DNA of 64,000 bases. Origin: RI-106 sp964496875 (GTDB lineage: Bacteria; Cyanobacteriota; Vampirovibrionia; Obscuribacterales; Obscuribacteraceae). The notes below the pieces were generated by a model that was given only the letters and a program-made list of their open reading frames with translations, ran no database searches and was not told where the DNA came from. Each line of letters begins with the position of its first letter. Position 1 is the first letter of the stretch. Shown here one piece after another: positions 17,058 to 25,835 of this stretch. The translations under genes and the position numbers were made by a program. The DNA is taken from NCBI GenBank assembly GCA_964496875.1, contig CAZCBH010000002.1, forward strand, positions 1-64,000. Direction: 5' to 3'.

Positions 17058-17813
17058 ATGGAAAACTTCAACGAAGGCTCTGACGAAAAGGGAGCCGCGG
17101 CAAAGAACAGCGCAGAGACCAGTGCAGAGACTAGTGCTCAGACCGATGGCATTCTCGCCGGTGCCGTCAGACAACTGTTGCAGAACTCTAATCCCAATAT
17201 CAGTCCTGATGTAAATCCGCTTGTCGATGCGGGCCAGGAGAACGGGCGGGGTTTGCGACGGTTGTTTGGAAAGCATAGACCCAAAATTGAAAGTTCAGAA
17301 AAAATAGACGATGTCGGGGTTATCGACGACTATGTTTTGCCCGGCGGTTTTCATAAAGTGAAAGACTCGAATCAGGCGGTTTTCGACGTGAAAGAGTTCC
17401 AGGCGGCGACAAGTCCTACCATGAAGATCGCTTATTGGAACTGGAACAAGCCAGGCTCGGCATTTCCTCCCGAGGTCTCGACCAGCTTCCAGAATGTCTT
17501 GAGTCAAAAGCCCCATAAACTAGACCAGCACGAGATCGATTCTGTAGCTCAGGTATTTCCGGCTGGCCTCTATGGATACAACGGCAATTTCGATATCCTC
17601 GATATTCGAACCGAACGTCTCGATGGTCGCAACGTATTGATCATGGAGAATCAATGGCGAGATCAGGACCGAAGGAGCTATGGCATCTTTTTCCCGGCTG
17701 ATAAAAGCGCAAGCCAGGTCGAGCACCTTCACTTCGAAGCGACCCGGGCCGAGTTCAGGCGCAACTGGCCCCGGGTGAAGCATAGTTTCAGCCGAATCGA
17801 TTTGGAAAACTAA
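17058..17813 (+). CDS. Hypothetical protein, 251 aa
   Basis: Translation could start at ATG 17058 or at TTG 17049, which has AACAGG close before it. Residues 1-100 are low complexity, with repeated SAETSAETSAQT and charged stretches; the remaining 150 residues look folded, with KIAYWNWNKPGSAFPPEV, LDIRTERLDGRNVLIMENQWRD and YGIFFPADKSASQVEHLHF suggesting a beta-rich domain. No signal peptide or membrane segment. Not recognised. It follows the kinase gene by about 170 bp and overlaps the convergent HMA gene by 4 bp. Confidence 0.72.
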   Translation: MENFNEGSDEKGAAAKNSAETSAETSAQTDGILAGAVRQLLQNSNPNISPDVNPLVDAGQENGRGLRRLFGKHRPKIESSEKIDDVGVIDDYVLPGGFHKVKDSNQAVFDVKEFQAATSPTMKIAYWNWNKPGSAFPPEVSTSFQNVLSQKPHKLDQHEIDSVAQVFPAGLYGYNGNFDILDIRTERLDGRNVLIMENQWRDQDRRSYGIFFPADKSASQVEHLHFEATRAEFRRNWPRVKHSFSRIDLEN

Positions 17814-18226
17814 TGTTTGTTTTTCTCCAGCCTGGTCATCAAAGACTTCGGTATAAGTAATTCCGGAACCGACTTCAATTCTTCCTCTTCTACATTTGTC
17901 GCTTCGGTTTTCTCCGCTTTCAACTTTTTCTTTACCGCTTCGAAGCTGGTGACTTTCTTGTCGAATACCACCACTCCGGAATAGGGTTTACGGATAGAGA
18001 TGTCGGCTTTGGCGATGCCTTTTGAGGCGCGGATTTTTTTTACCAGTCTCCTGATACAGGCCGGACACTGTGAGCCTTTCAGTTCAAAGTCCACCCTCAG
18101 ATAGGTCTTTGCTTCGGCCGGCGGCTTATCGGCAGCCGGGCAAGCTGGTCCTATGAACAGGAGCATTCCCAGAAACAATAGAGGGTAAATTCTGCTGAAA
18201 AAACTTTGGTGTCGTATATAGTGCAA
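17810..18226 (-). CDS. Exported HMA-domain (heavy-metal-associated) protein
   Basis: 138 residues. A signal peptide (FFSRIYPLLFLGMLLFIGPACPA) precedes a single ferredoxin-like HMA domain at about 42-108. The metal-binding loop is SQCPACIRRLVKKI, a C-x-x-C pair of the type used for Cu(I) or Zn(II); SGVVVFDKKVTSFEAVKKKL completes the domain. Such domains normally act as cytosolic chaperones or P-type ATPase tails, so an exported free-standing copy suggests periplasmic copper handling. The signal region also contains a cysteine in PACPA that might allow lipid attachment, but it is not a clean lipobox. It is cotranscribed with the gene at 18238-18798 (11 bp gap). Confidence 0.85.
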   Translation of the reverse strand: MHYIRHQSFFSRIYPLLFLGMLLFIGPACPAADKPPAEAKTYLRVDFELKGSQCPACIRRLVKKIRASKGIAKADISIRKPYSGVVVFDKKVTSFEAVKKKLKAEKTEATNVEEEELKSVPELLIPKSLMTRLEKNKH

Positions 18227-18237
18227 GGTCTAAGATC

Positions 18238-18798
18238 TCAAAACAGCGGTTTTGATAAGATGGAGCCGATTTGATCTTTCATCAGCACCGCCACCGCTAT
18301 AGCCACTATATTGAAGCCGATGGTCAGGGTCAAAAGTCCGGTTCCTACCATTAGATGCCAGGTTACAAGAGCATAGCGCGGTTCCATCGCTCTTATCACA
18401 CCGAATCTGGTGAGTACGAAGCCGCCGATTGAAAGAATCAGAAAGATATCAGCTACCACATAACAGACCAGTCCCAGCGAGGCCAGTTGAAGGGAGGGGA
18501 GGACGGCGAAAATAACCGCTCCTATCAATGCCACTCCAAGAAAGTTGGTTGTCCTGCGATCCGAATCACGGTAGACGATGGTTTTATCATCACTTGCTTT
18601 AGAGACATACTCGAGGGTTTTGAAGAAACTCTCCAGGAGCGAACTTCTATTGTGCTGGCGTGCCGGCTCTATGTTCTGGCCAGGGGAGCTATCGGCGCTT
18701 TCAGTTTCTGTTACTGTTTCTTTAGCTTCGCTCTCTTTGACCTTGTCTTGTTCTGTCACTGGTCTGCCTCGTGCCTGGTTATAGTAGAGATATCCCAT
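18238..18798 (-). CDS. Membrane protein, three TM segments
   Basis: 186 residues. The first 75 are hydrophilic and Glu/Ser-rich (KESEAKETVTETESADSS); hydrophobic segments follow at about 88-106, 110-131 and 147-172. A short TIVYRDSDRRTTNF stretch precedes the first one. No family recognised. It is the first gene of a two-gene minus-strand unit with the exported HMA protein, so the pair may act together in metal handling; that is context only. The GTG inside RGRPVTEQDK is an alternative start. Confidence 0.7.
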   Translation of the reverse strand: MGYLYYNQARGRPVTEQDKVKESEAKETVTETESADSSPGQNIEPARQHNRSSLLESFFKTLEYVSKASDDKTIVYRDSDRRTTNFLGVALIGAVIFAVLPSLQLASLGLVCYVVADIFLILSIGGFVLTRFGVIRAMEPRYALVTWHLMVGTGLLTLTIGFNIVAIAVAVLMKDQIGSILSKPLF

Positions 18799-18923
18799 TT
18801 CGAGTATATATCGAAAAAATTGATGCTGTCTAACCGATGCCTTCTCTCTACTTTTATAAGAAGTTTGTTTTCGGGTACAGCTTCTGGTATCACTAATTCA
18901 GGTAGCGTCGCCGGAGCACTTTA

Positions 18924-19775
18924 TTGTCCATCTTGGTCTCAGTCGTCAGGAAATTGCCTGGCCTTTGCATGGTTCCATTGCTGCTTCTGGCAGGGTGTTC
19001 GGGCGGCATGGAGCGATCCGTCTCCTTGTCTCAAGAGAAGGCGCCAGGTACGGTGGATGCGAGCTTCTCTCAGCCCCTGAAGCAGTTTGAGGACGGAGAG
19101 TATGAAAAGGCGATTGCCGGTTTCAAATCCGGGATAGAAAAGTTGCGGGCTCAAGGTGTTTCCGGTGATCGGCTTGTCTCATATAGAGTCAAGCTGGCCG
19201 AGGCCTATCTTGCCGAAGGCAAGAGCGATGAGGCTCTAGCCGTGGTGGACGAGGATCTTGCTCGATTCAGCCAGGCTGAAGAGAGCCCAGAGAGATTCTT
19301 GCTCTTGTCTCCGCTTCGATTGCTGCGTGTCAGAATTCTCTATAAAGGTAAGAAATTCAAAGAGGCCCAGGTGGCGGCTAAGGACCTGCTCGAACTTCAG
19401 GAGCGTTATCTGGGAAGCGATTCTCGGGAGTTGATTGAGACTCTCAATCTCGCTATCGCTTCCGCCTGCGCCGAAGACCGTTGCGCCGACACCAGACCGA
19501 TGATTTTGCGCCAGCTCGTGCTGAAAGAGAAGTATCTCGGTAAGGAACACGAGCATGTTGCCGCCAGCCTGGCTCAGCTTGCCGAACTGGAAGAGCAGGC
19601 AGGCAATTTCGGTGAAGCCGAGAAGCTTTTCAAAAGAGTACTGGCGATTAGAAGCAAGTCAGCGCCGGAGCTGGTTGAGAGTACTCGCAAAAACCTTGTT
19701 CGCCTGGAATTGAAGCGAATGCAGGGGAAATCTCGTAATAATCCGGCGGAGAAGTCAGTATTAGAAAATCCCTGA
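18924..19775 (+). CDS. TPR lipoprotein
   Basis: The TTG at 18924 is preferred: it gives a signal with Arg and Lys followed by PGLCMVPLLLLAGCSGG, a clear lipobox (LAGC, Cys near residue 25). The ATG at 18969 would leave too short a signal. The mature part (about 250 residues) is TPR-like: LKQFEDGEYEKAIAGF, LAEAYLAEGKSDEALAV, RILYKGKKFKEAQVAA and LAQLAELEEQAGNFGEAEKL, with the paired longer helices of kinesin-light-chain-type TPRs near the end. Expected to be anchored in the membrane by lipid and to bind partner proteins. The TadG-like gene follows 144 bp later on the same strand. Confidence 0.85.
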   Translation: MSILVSVVRKLPGLCMVPLLLLAGCSGGMERSVSLSQEKAPGTVDASFSQPLKQFEDGEYEKAIAGFKSGIEKLRAQGVSGDRLVSYRVKLAEAYLAEGKSDEALAVVDEDLARFSQAEESPERFLLLSPLRLLRVRILYKGKKFKEAQVAAKDLLELQERYLGSDSRELIETLNLAIASACAEDRCADTRPMILRQLVLKEKYLGKEHEHVAASLAQLAELEEQAGNFGEAEKLFKRVLAIRSKSAPELVESTRKNLVRLELKRMQGKSRNNPAEKSVLENP

Positions 19776-19919
19776 TTTGCTTTACTTTTTCACTATTCTT
19801 AAATATTATTAAGCTGTAGGCTCCGGCTGTAATTAGTAAAAACCGTTTGCTAATCGTTTCTATTGATTGGATGATCTATAGCCTGAGAACCTTTCACCGA
19901 TTGCCAAAGGAACCGAATC

Positions 19920-21938
19920 ATGTCTCGACGGACCAGAAAAGGAGCTGTTCTCGCTCTTGTTATAGTGAGTGCCTTAGTCCTAGCCATTCTAGGCGTGGGA
20001 CTACTCTTCTTGATCATGCAGCTAGGGGGCGGTCAGGAGCTGCAGCATGCGACAGACGCGGGCAATCTCAATGTCGCCAAGCAAGTACTGCGCCGTCCGG
20101 GCACGGCCCTGCTCAACGGTGACGAAGTGAATCACTTCGGCGATTCCGACGACCCGGATACCGGGGAGGTCAACCTGGTCACTTATAACCGATTGGCAGC
20201 TCAGGCTTTTTTAGTCTCGGCCAATGCCCAGGCGCTGAATACAGCCAACGCCAATGCCCATGCCCAGCAGATGCTTGCAGTGGTACGTGGGGTATCCGAT
20301 CGTCTCAACAACAAACTCAACTCCTCCGCCAATTTTGACGGACACTTCAAGAACGTCGCCTCCAATCACGCCATGCGTATGTTCGAGTCCTCTTCAAATT
20401 CCGTGCAGCACCTTGGTTCACAGCACGAGACATCGTTTATGGCTAGAGGCAAAGCCAGTAACGTATACATCAATAACAACCAGATTTTGCCCGGAGGTCC
20501 GGGTCTCGGCGGAGTCACCGCCACCGGTAATGACGGCAGAACTTACCTGGCCGGATACAAGCAACTGGCCTCAGCCGGAGCCGAGAGTCTCTGGGCTGTT
20601 CCGCTTCGACCGACTTTATCGCCGCATCTGGTGAGCCGCAAAACATTCAAAGAGAAACAGGCACGTAACGAGATTCCCAATCATGTACCTCCCAATGCCT
20701 ACCGCTCCGCCGGTCTCGCCTTCGACCAGGTGGCCAGCGCCCAGGCTACCAGGGCGGTGTCTCATTCCATTGTAGGCTCTCTCGAATCCATCTATGGTGC
20801 AAGAGTGCAGCGCGGCTTCATCGTCGTGGACAATACCGGCTCTCTTAACGGCATCCAGGCGCCCGGCGGCTTCGACATCTGGCAGGACAAGCTCATGGAC
20901 CCCAACTATGTAGAGGTTCTTGGACCAAATGCCAATAACGGTCTGGTTGCGGATCAGTCTTCGGGTAATTCTCCTACCCTCAGCGATGTCAGCTCTTTCG
21001 TCAACAACAATTACGCTGCCCTGGCAGGCGGCGACCCGGTGGCTCAGTCGAACCTGGCCGGCATGTTGACCAACGCTGGTGTCGACAGTTACGGACCGTT
21101 CTCCTCCAATCCGAACACCAACGCCAGTGACATCAATTTCATCAACTTCATCAAAAACAACGGGGTGACCCGGTGCTCTAACGGTTCTCCGTCGCACAGC
21201 GCCTCTCCCACCACGATGACTTCCTCCGGCGGGCAGCCCTGCAATCTGGAGCGATTCTCCGGTCTTTTCGGCCAGCCCACCAACCCCGGTTCCGGCAACA
21301 ACAACGTCAACAACCTGATGGCGGTAGAGAAATACCACCTCGATATCTGTCGCGAGCGGGCATCGGGCGCGGAGTGTGCCACCATCGAAGCCGAAGCCAA
21401 CAATACCGGCTTGAAGAAATACTCCACCAACGACTGTGGTCTGACCCAGGTCCGCGAAGGTACCCTCTCGGAACTTCTCTCCCAGACCCAGGCAAGCGGC
21501 ATTGTCAATCAGCTGCGCATCTACATGAGACAGATGGACCCAGAGGTCACCGGCGCTCAAATGAATGCGGTGCTTAATTCCACCGTGGCCTTCAATCGAG
21601 TCAGCTACATCTACTACGACCCTGCTACCAAAAAGGTGATATTGAGCACCAGTCCGCCGCCCTGGCAGCTTCCCGACCTGAACAACGCCAGTCTCAATCT
21701 GCCCGACGGCAACACCAGCACTTACACCCGCTCTCCCAGCCCCTTCCGGCTGGACGGGATCACCAACTGTGATGGAGAGTGCGGCTATCCTCACCCCTGG
21801 GATTGTCCTCTCGATTCCCAGGCCACCGGTCAGGATACGACCAAATGGACTCCTTCATCCGGCTTCAGAAATGTGCTCGGTGTTATCAAGTTCAGAAATC
21901 AGGCCGCTGGAGGTGGAAGATTCTGTTGTCCGTGCTAA
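19920..21938 (+). CDS. TadG/TadE-like pilus assembly protein
   Basis: 672 residues. AAAGGAACC provides a Shine-Dalgarno before ATG 19920. The N-terminus RRTRKGAVLALVIVSALVLA, one long hydrophobic helix, then ELQHATDAGNLNVAKQVL match the TadG pattern (basic cap, membrane helix, ALDAG-like start of the extracytoplasmic part). The rest is a large Asn/Ser/Gly-rich domain with a short alanine/asparagine-rich piece (ANAQALNTANANAHAQQ) and paired cysteines near the C-terminus (CDGECGYPHPWDC, FCCPC). Likely a surface or pilus-associated protein. No pilus ATPase, secretin or prepilin peptidase is in the window. Two TadE-like genes lie 2.3 kb away on the opposite strand. Confidence 0.8.
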   Translation: MSRRTRKGAVLALVIVSALVLAILGVGLLFLIMQLGGGQELQHATDAGNLNVAKQVLRRPGTALLNGDEVNHFGDSDDPDTGEVNLVTYNRLAAQAFLVSANAQALNTANANAHAQQMLAVVRGVSDRLNNKLNSSANFDGHFKNVASNHAMRMFESSSNSVQHLGSQHETSFMARGKASNVYINNNQILPGGPGLGGVTATGNDGRTYLAGYKQLASAGAESLWAVPLRPTLSPHLVSRKTFKEKQARNEIPNHVPPNAYRSAGLAFDQVASAQATRAVSHSIVGSLESIYGARVQRGFIVVDNTGSLNGIQAPGGFDIWQDKLMDPNYVEVLGPNANNGLVADQSSGNSPTLSDVSSFVNNNYAALAGGDPVAQSNLAGMLTNAGVDSYGPFSSNPNTNASDINFINFIKNNGVTRCSNGSPSHSASPTTMTSSGGQPCNLERFSGLFGQPTNPGSGNNNVNNLMAVEKYHLDICRERASGAECATIEAEANNTGLKKYSTNDCGLTQVREGTLSELLSQTQASGIVNQLRIYMRQMDPEVTGAQMNAVLNSTVAFNRVSYIYYDPATKKVILSTSPPPWQLPDLNNASLNLPDGNTSTYTRSPSPFRLDGITNCDGECGYPHPWDCPLDSQATGQDTTKWTPSSGFRNVLGVIKFRNQAAGGGRFCCPC

Positions 21939-21982
21939 ATTGAACATATCAGAGAAAAGATTTGATGAGGTTCAATTTCTAG

Positions 21983-22438
21983 ATGGGTAGACTCGCCATA
22001 GTTCTTCTGGGTTTGTTTTTACTCGGGCAATTTTCCGGTGCCGGCTATGCTTCTGAGAAACGGGGCATTCTTATTGCCCAGAGGGCAGAAAGGGGCGGTA
22101 CCGGGACCGCTGCATGGCAGCTTGTCAAACAACCGATGGAGTTGCCGGATCTGCCCCAGTATTCAGGTAAAGCGACCTTTACCCATGGGCTTATGTATCC
22201 TAATAAGCCGGGCGGCCCTGCCATCAACCTGATGTTCAAGGTAAAAGACCATCCCGATGCGGTGATGCAGTGGTATCGCGATACTCTAAAAGCCAATAGC
22301 TGGAAGGTGATTCCTGATAAGAACCAGAATGCCGTGAGGGCTACCAAGGGCAAAAACGGAGTGGTGGTGAATGTGGGTGCCAGCAAAGCGCCCGGCTATT
22401 TCACAGAATTGAAGATCAGCTATAAGCTTGCCAGATAG
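21983..22438 (+). CDS. Exported small hypothetical protein
   Basis: 151 residues with a signal peptide (residues 1-23, ending GAGYAS). The mature domain of about 100 residues contains a helix DAVMQWYRDTLKANSWKVI followed by strands NAVRATKGKNGVVVNVGA, a pattern seen in proteins that carry a predicted small alpha/beta domain (YD-x-L-K-x-x-GW type). No firm family. GAGG lies about 15 bp before the ATG. It stands 44 bp after the TadG-like gene and 22 bp before the TPR gene, so the three may be one transcript. Confidence 0.75.
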   Translation: MGRLAIVLLGLFLLGQFSGAGYASEKRGILIAQRAERGGTGTAAWQLVKQPMELPDLPQYSGKATFTHGLMYPNKPGGPAINLMFKVKDHPDAVMQWYRDTLKANSWKVIPDKNQNAVRATKGKNGVVVNVGASKAPGYFTELKISYKLAR

Positions 22439-22460
22439 ATAAATCGAATTGACGGTGTCC

Positions 22461-23744
22461 ATGAATCAGCATAGATTCTCCGCGACAACTCTAGTATTGA
22501 TGATGGTGCTGGCTCTTTTCGGGCTTGTAACGATGGAGTGCAGCTCCGGTCAGGCTATGGAAGAGTCCGATCGCAAATTCGTCGAGTACTGTCTCCATAA
22601 CTTTCAAGAATTGGGGACGGCGGAGCCGCTTATTAAGAAGGTCTCGGCCATTCTCGAGAAAGATCCCGGCGCCACCCGGGCGCGTTTTCTGCTGGGTCTG
22701 TTGCTGGAGAAGAGCGGTTACGAGAGTCTTGCTCTGGAGCAATACCAGAAATGCATCCAAGAGTATCCCCAGAGTTATGATTTTCACTATCAGCTTCTTT
22801 TAGTTTCGATCAAGACCCGGGAGACCGAACTTACCCAAAAAGAGCTTGCTGAACTTAAAAAATTGGCGGCTGGAGACGGGCTCAAGCTTTTACAGCTGGG
22901 TCTGACCATGGAGAATGCCGGGTTTTCTAAATTCGCCGACTCGCTCTACGAAGAGGCGGCTAGAGCAAGAACCAGGGCTTTCGGTGTAGGTTATGCCCTG
23001 GCTCGAATTCGCTTCGACCAGGGTCGATTCGATGATGCGATCAAGTGCTTGAACTGGGATCTGGTCAAAGATCCTGGTTCGGTGAAAGCGAATATGCTCA
23101 AAGGAGAGATCCTTCTCAAGCTTGGTCTGAGCAGAGAGGCGACTATCTGTTACATGAGAGCATTCAGCAAAGACCCCTGCACCGATGATGCGGCCCACCG
23201 AGTCAGCCGTGAGCTGATTAAAGCAGGCAACTATGAAGCGGCTCTGGGTCCGGCATTGACGGACTTTCTTTGCAAGGGATCTGACAAAGAGAAACTGGAA
23301 GAGTCCAAAAAATTCGCCAGGGTGATATTAAATAAGGTGCCCGACAAAGTTATCGAAGAGTCGGTAGCGGCTGTTGCCAGTGCTGCTCCGACGGACAGTC
23401 ATCGTCAGTTTTTCTATCTGGCTGTCGGTTCGCTTTTCGATGATGTCAATCGCCGAGGCATGGCCATGGACTGTTATGAAAAGGCGCTTTCGATCAGGCT
23501 CAATCCACCGAGCGACATGATGCTGGCCCGGGGCTATTTTCGGCTCGGTCTCGATTATGAACTATGGAAGCGCAAGCCCGAAGATGCACTTACTCTCTAT
23601 AACCAGTCCCTGGCGATCATGCCTGGAAACAAAGAGGTAGAGATGGCTCGAAAGCGGCTGGCTGAGCGTGTCTATAATAAAGATAGCGACTTTAGCTGGC
23701 GTTTGAAAAATTCTATTCTGGGCGGGATGCGAAGCAAAGACTGA
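22461..23744 (+). CDS. Exported TPR protein, 427 aa
   Basis: ATG 22461 chosen over the TTG at 22449. A hydrophobic signal (TTLVLMMVLALFGLVTMECSS) has a cysteine but MEC is not a normal lipobox, so a cleaved signal or membrane anchor is more likely. At least six TPR units follow: ARFLLGLLLEKSGYESLALE, GLTMENAGFSKFADSLYEEA, ARIRFDQGRFDDAIKCL, GEILLKLGLSREATICYM, and two near the C-terminus around YFRLGLDYELWKRKPEDAL. Typical helical scaffold for protein binding. It is the last gene of the plus-strand run and converges on the cysteine-rich lipoprotein gene. Confidence 0.85.
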   Translation: MNQHRFSATTLVLMMVLALFGLVTMECSSGQAMEESDRKFVEYCLHNFQELGTAEPLIKKVSAILEKDPGATRARFLLGLLLEKSGYESLALEQYQKCIQEYPQSYDFHYQLLLVSIKTRETELTQKELAELKKLAAGDGLKLLQLGLTMENAGFSKFADSLYEEAARARTRAFGVGYALARIRFDQGRFDDAIKCLNWDLVKDPGSVKANMLKGEILLKLGLSREATICYMRAFSKDPCTDDAAHRVSRELIKAGNYEAALGPALTDFLCKGSDKEKLEESKKFARVILNKVPDKVIEESVAAVASAAPTDSHRQFFYLAVGSLFDDVNRRGMAMDCYEKALSIRLNPPSDMMLARGYFRLGLDYELWKRKPEDALTLYNQSLAIMPGNKEVEMARKRLAERVYNKDSDFSWRLKNSILGGMRSKD

Positions 23745-23757
23745 AGCAAGAGGCGAC

Positions 23758-24246
23758 TTATTCGACTTTTTCCTTCTCCTTGTCCACTTCTTTGTCCAGC
23801 AGTTCGACCTCTTTCACTTTCACCACTTTTATGCCGCCGCGCTCGGCTATCCAGCCTTTCACCCGGACCCTTTTAGCCACATAAGGCAGCAGGATGCCGT
23901 TCGCTCCCTTATAACCCTGATGCTTGGCTGCTATATAGACGGTACCGTCGTCGGTGAGGATGCCTGCGCTGACACCACCTGCAACACAGAGCTTGGCGCA
24001 CTTCTCGTGCTCTTTGCCCCTGCCGTCACCCATAACTTTCGAGCAATAGCACCAGGCGTCTATAACCTCTCCGACCAGCTCGGCTTTCTGGGTATTGACC
24101 TTCTCGCTCACATCCACTGATGCGTCTCTTTTCTCGGTGACGGATTTGCCTTTAGATACTTCTGCTATCTGTGATTTGCAGGCAATGAGCCCGACTGTCA
24201 GTGGTATTGCTAGCAGTACCGAAAGAAGTATCTTTTTGAGCTTCAT
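23758..24246 (-). CDS. Cysteine-rich lipoprotein in TadE operon
   Basis: 162 residues. LLAIPLTVGLIACKS is a lipobox (LIAC, Cys near 23), so the protein is membrane-anchored by lipid. The domain at about 58-140 has a distinct cysteine arrangement: DAWCYCSKVMGDG, then HEKCAKLCVAGGV, then strands GTVYIAAKHQGYKG and RVRVKGWIAERGGIKVV. The CxC plus CxxxC set with a nearby His could bind metal or form disulfides; the family is not known to me by name. A Lys/Glu tail ends it. The ATG overlaps the stop of the upstream TadE-like gene by 4 bp (ATGA), so it is translationally coupled. Confidence 0.8.
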   Translation of the reverse strand: MKLKKILLSVLLAIPLTVGLIACKSQIAEVSKGKSVTEKRDASVDVSEKVNTQKAELVGEVIDAWCYCSKVMGDGRGKEHEKCAKLCVAGGVSAGILTDDGTVYIAAKHQGYKGANGILLPYVAKRVRVKGWIAERGGIKVVKVKEVELLDKEVDKEKEKVE

Positions 24247-24698
24247 GGTCCTGCAGGCAGCATTACTATAGGTTCAGTAGCCCTGGCGTGCATGAAGCGA
24301 CCGTTCTGAAAGAGGGGCACAATCGGGATAGGGGCAGGCACGTTGATTTGAACTCTGGTTTCAATCACCACATTTCCCTGACCGTCGGTGTTGAAATCCA
24401 GGCTGTGTAGCCGAGCCTGGGTGACAATGCCGTTGATTTTATAGGTATTGACGATGGTCGAAGCAGCGGTGTTGGCGTCACCGGCGGTTTTCTTTTGGGC
24501 CGCCGCCCGGGCGGCTCTTTTGGCCAGGGCGTCGTTGACTATCTGCCCGACAACAATGGCCGAAAGGTCGATGATGCACAGAAAGAGCGGAATAATTATG
24601 AAAAGCCCTGCGACAACCTCTACCAGGCTCGCTCCCGGATTGGTTCTCGAACCTCTTCTCCTTGTCCTAATGCTTCTATAGTCTCTGTTAATTTTCAC
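24243..24698 (-). CDS. TadE-like minor pilin protein
   Basis: 151 residues from a GTG at 24698 with AGGAAGAG upstream. The N-terminus has many arginines (RTRRRGSRTNPG) and then ASLVEVVAGLFIIIPLFLCIIDLSAIVVG, the conserved Glu-containing membrane helix of TadE proteins, followed by NDALAKRAARAAAQ, the usual extracytoplasmic start. A beta-rich C-terminus ends near VPLFQNGRFMHARATEP. TadE-like pseudopilins help assemble Flp-type pili. It overlaps the upstream TadE-like gene by 11 bp and the downstream lipoprotein by 4 bp. Confidence 0.85.
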   Translation of the reverse strand: MKINRDYRSIRTRRRGSRTNPGASLVEVVAGLFIIIPLFLCIIDLSAIVVGQIVNDALAKRAARAAAQKKTAGDANTAASTIVNTYKINGIVTQARLHSLDFNTDGQGNVVIETRVQINVPAPIPIVPLFQNGRFMHARATEPIVMLPAGP

Positions 24699-25173
24699 CG
24701 AGCTCTTCCTGAAGTCTGCTGCTGGTTACCGTAAACGTCGCCGGACTGTTGATACCCGATACCGGCATGATGAAAGGGAGATTGAGAAAGGGATCTACTG
24801 TGGCCACGGTGGTACAGGTGACCAGAATCGGATCTCCCTGGCGGGTAGCCTTGCCCGGAAGCGGATGACTTATTCTGGGTAAAGATAGACCGACGAATTT
24901 GCCGAATCCGGTGGTTACATAGTTGTTGTCCACTTCTTGCAGGACAAGATCGGTTTCGGCCGCCAATCTCACCGACAATTCTCTGGTCTCCAGATGATTG
25001 AGATAGTAGACGATGCTATAGGCGACGCCCATGTACATCAAATCTATCAAGGGAAAGAGGATCATTATGAGAAGTATGAACAGTGCCGGACCGGTCTCGG
25101 CTATGGCCGAGCCGCTTCGCTTTCGCGTAGTTTGCGAAGAGCTGTTCTTTCTTCCTGAGAATTCAACGTGCAT
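24688..25173 (-). CDS. TadE-like protein, first gene of operon
   Basis: ATG 25173 (161 residues) is chosen; a TTG at 25197 would add eight residues. RKRSGSAIAETGPALFILLIMILFPLIDLMYMG is the TadE helix with its conserved glutamate; NHLETRELSVRLAAE follows as the start of the outer part. The C-terminus is beta-rich (DPILVTCTTVATVDPFLNLP). It opens a three-gene operon (TadE-like, TadE-like, cysteine-rich lipoprotein). An inverted repeat lies about 55-100 bp upstream. The partner TadG-like gene is at 19920-21938 on the other strand. Confidence 0.83.
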   Translation of the reverse strand: MHVEFSGRKNSSSQTTRKRSGSAIAETGPALFILLIMILFPLIDLMYMGVAYSIVYYLNHLETRELSVRLAAETDLVLQEVDNNYVTTGFGKFVGLSLPRISHPLPGKATRQGDPILVTCTTVATVDPFLNLPFIMPVSGINSPATFTVTSSRLQEELGEN

Positions 25174-25227
25174 GGTACTAAGGAAAAGTCCTGACAAAGA
25201 GAGGCGTCTATATATATGTTACCCGGA

Positions 25228-25272
25228 ACAAGCCTCTTTCCGTTCAATATATGTCCAGCCCGGGAGGCTTGT
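25228..25272. repeat. Inverted repeat ACAAGCCTC...GAGGCTTGT
   Basis: Perfect 9-base arms at 25228-25236 and 25264-25272, with a 27-base spacer. It lies between the TPR gene that ends at 25326 and the TadE-like operon that starts at 25173, both on the minus strand. It could end the first transcript or regulate the second; no T-run follows. Confidence 0.4.
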
Positions 25273-25325
25273 CAAGCCGTGGGGCTCGACTCGATTGGGA
25301 TTTTTACCAGAGTGGTCCTCAATTC

Positions 25326-25835
25326 TCAGTGACCGCAAGGCTTGGCGTAGCGTTGTACTTTCAAACGGGAGTAAGCCGGCGGACCGGAGCGTCCATAGCC
25401 TTCCGAGGGAGATACCCAGGCGTCGGCGCCCGGACCATCAGCCAATGCTTCCTGCTTACTGGTGGATGCTTTCAAGGTAACCGAGGAGGGGCTTTTGCCG
25501 ATCCCTCTAAGAGCCTGCCAGGCTTTATATCTGACCGTTTTATCCTTAGAGTTGTAATAGAGCCATTTATAGTCTTTGATCGCTTGCTCTTTGCGATTGA
25601 GCTTCTGATAGGCAAGACCGCGATAATATCTGGCCTTGTATTGCTCATCTCCCAGTTTTTCGGCAGCGCTGAGCTTGTCGATAACACTGGCATAGTTGCC
25701 TTCTTCGAAGAATGTGACTGCACTTTTCAAAACATCCGACTCTGCCAGGACCGGCAATATCGATGATATGCTCAGGATTGCCGTGCACGACAGGGTGAAT
25801 AGTCCGCTTCTTACGGTATTTTTTGACAGGGGCAT
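25326..25835 (-). CDS. Exported TPR-like small protein
   Basis: 169 residues. ATG 25835 follows a strong GAGGAGG. A signal peptide covers residues 1-31 (ILSISSILPVLAES). TPR-like helices follow at about 33-105: SAVTFFEEGNYASVIDKL, ARYYRGLAYQKLNRKEQAI and YKAWQALRGIGKSP. The last 50 residues are Ser/Gly/Pro-rich and probably unfolded, ending in YAKPCGH. Likely exported and partner-binding. A single-gene unit on the minus strand, divergent from the lipoprotein gene that starts near 25944. Confidence 0.82.
   Translation of the reverse strand: MPLSKNTVRSGLFTLSCTAILSISSILPVLAESDVLKSAVTFFEEGNYASVIDKLSAAEKLGDEQYKARYYRGLAYQKLNRKEQAIKDYKWLYYNSKDKTVRYKAWQALRGIGKSPSSVTLKASTSKQEALADGPGADAWVSPSEGYGRSGPPAYSRLKVQRYAKPCGH

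Noticed and set aside
20616..21794. 392-residue open frame antisense to the TadG-like gene
   Set aside because: It is the mirror of a long coding frame with strong codon bias; no domain, start site or neighbour supports it.
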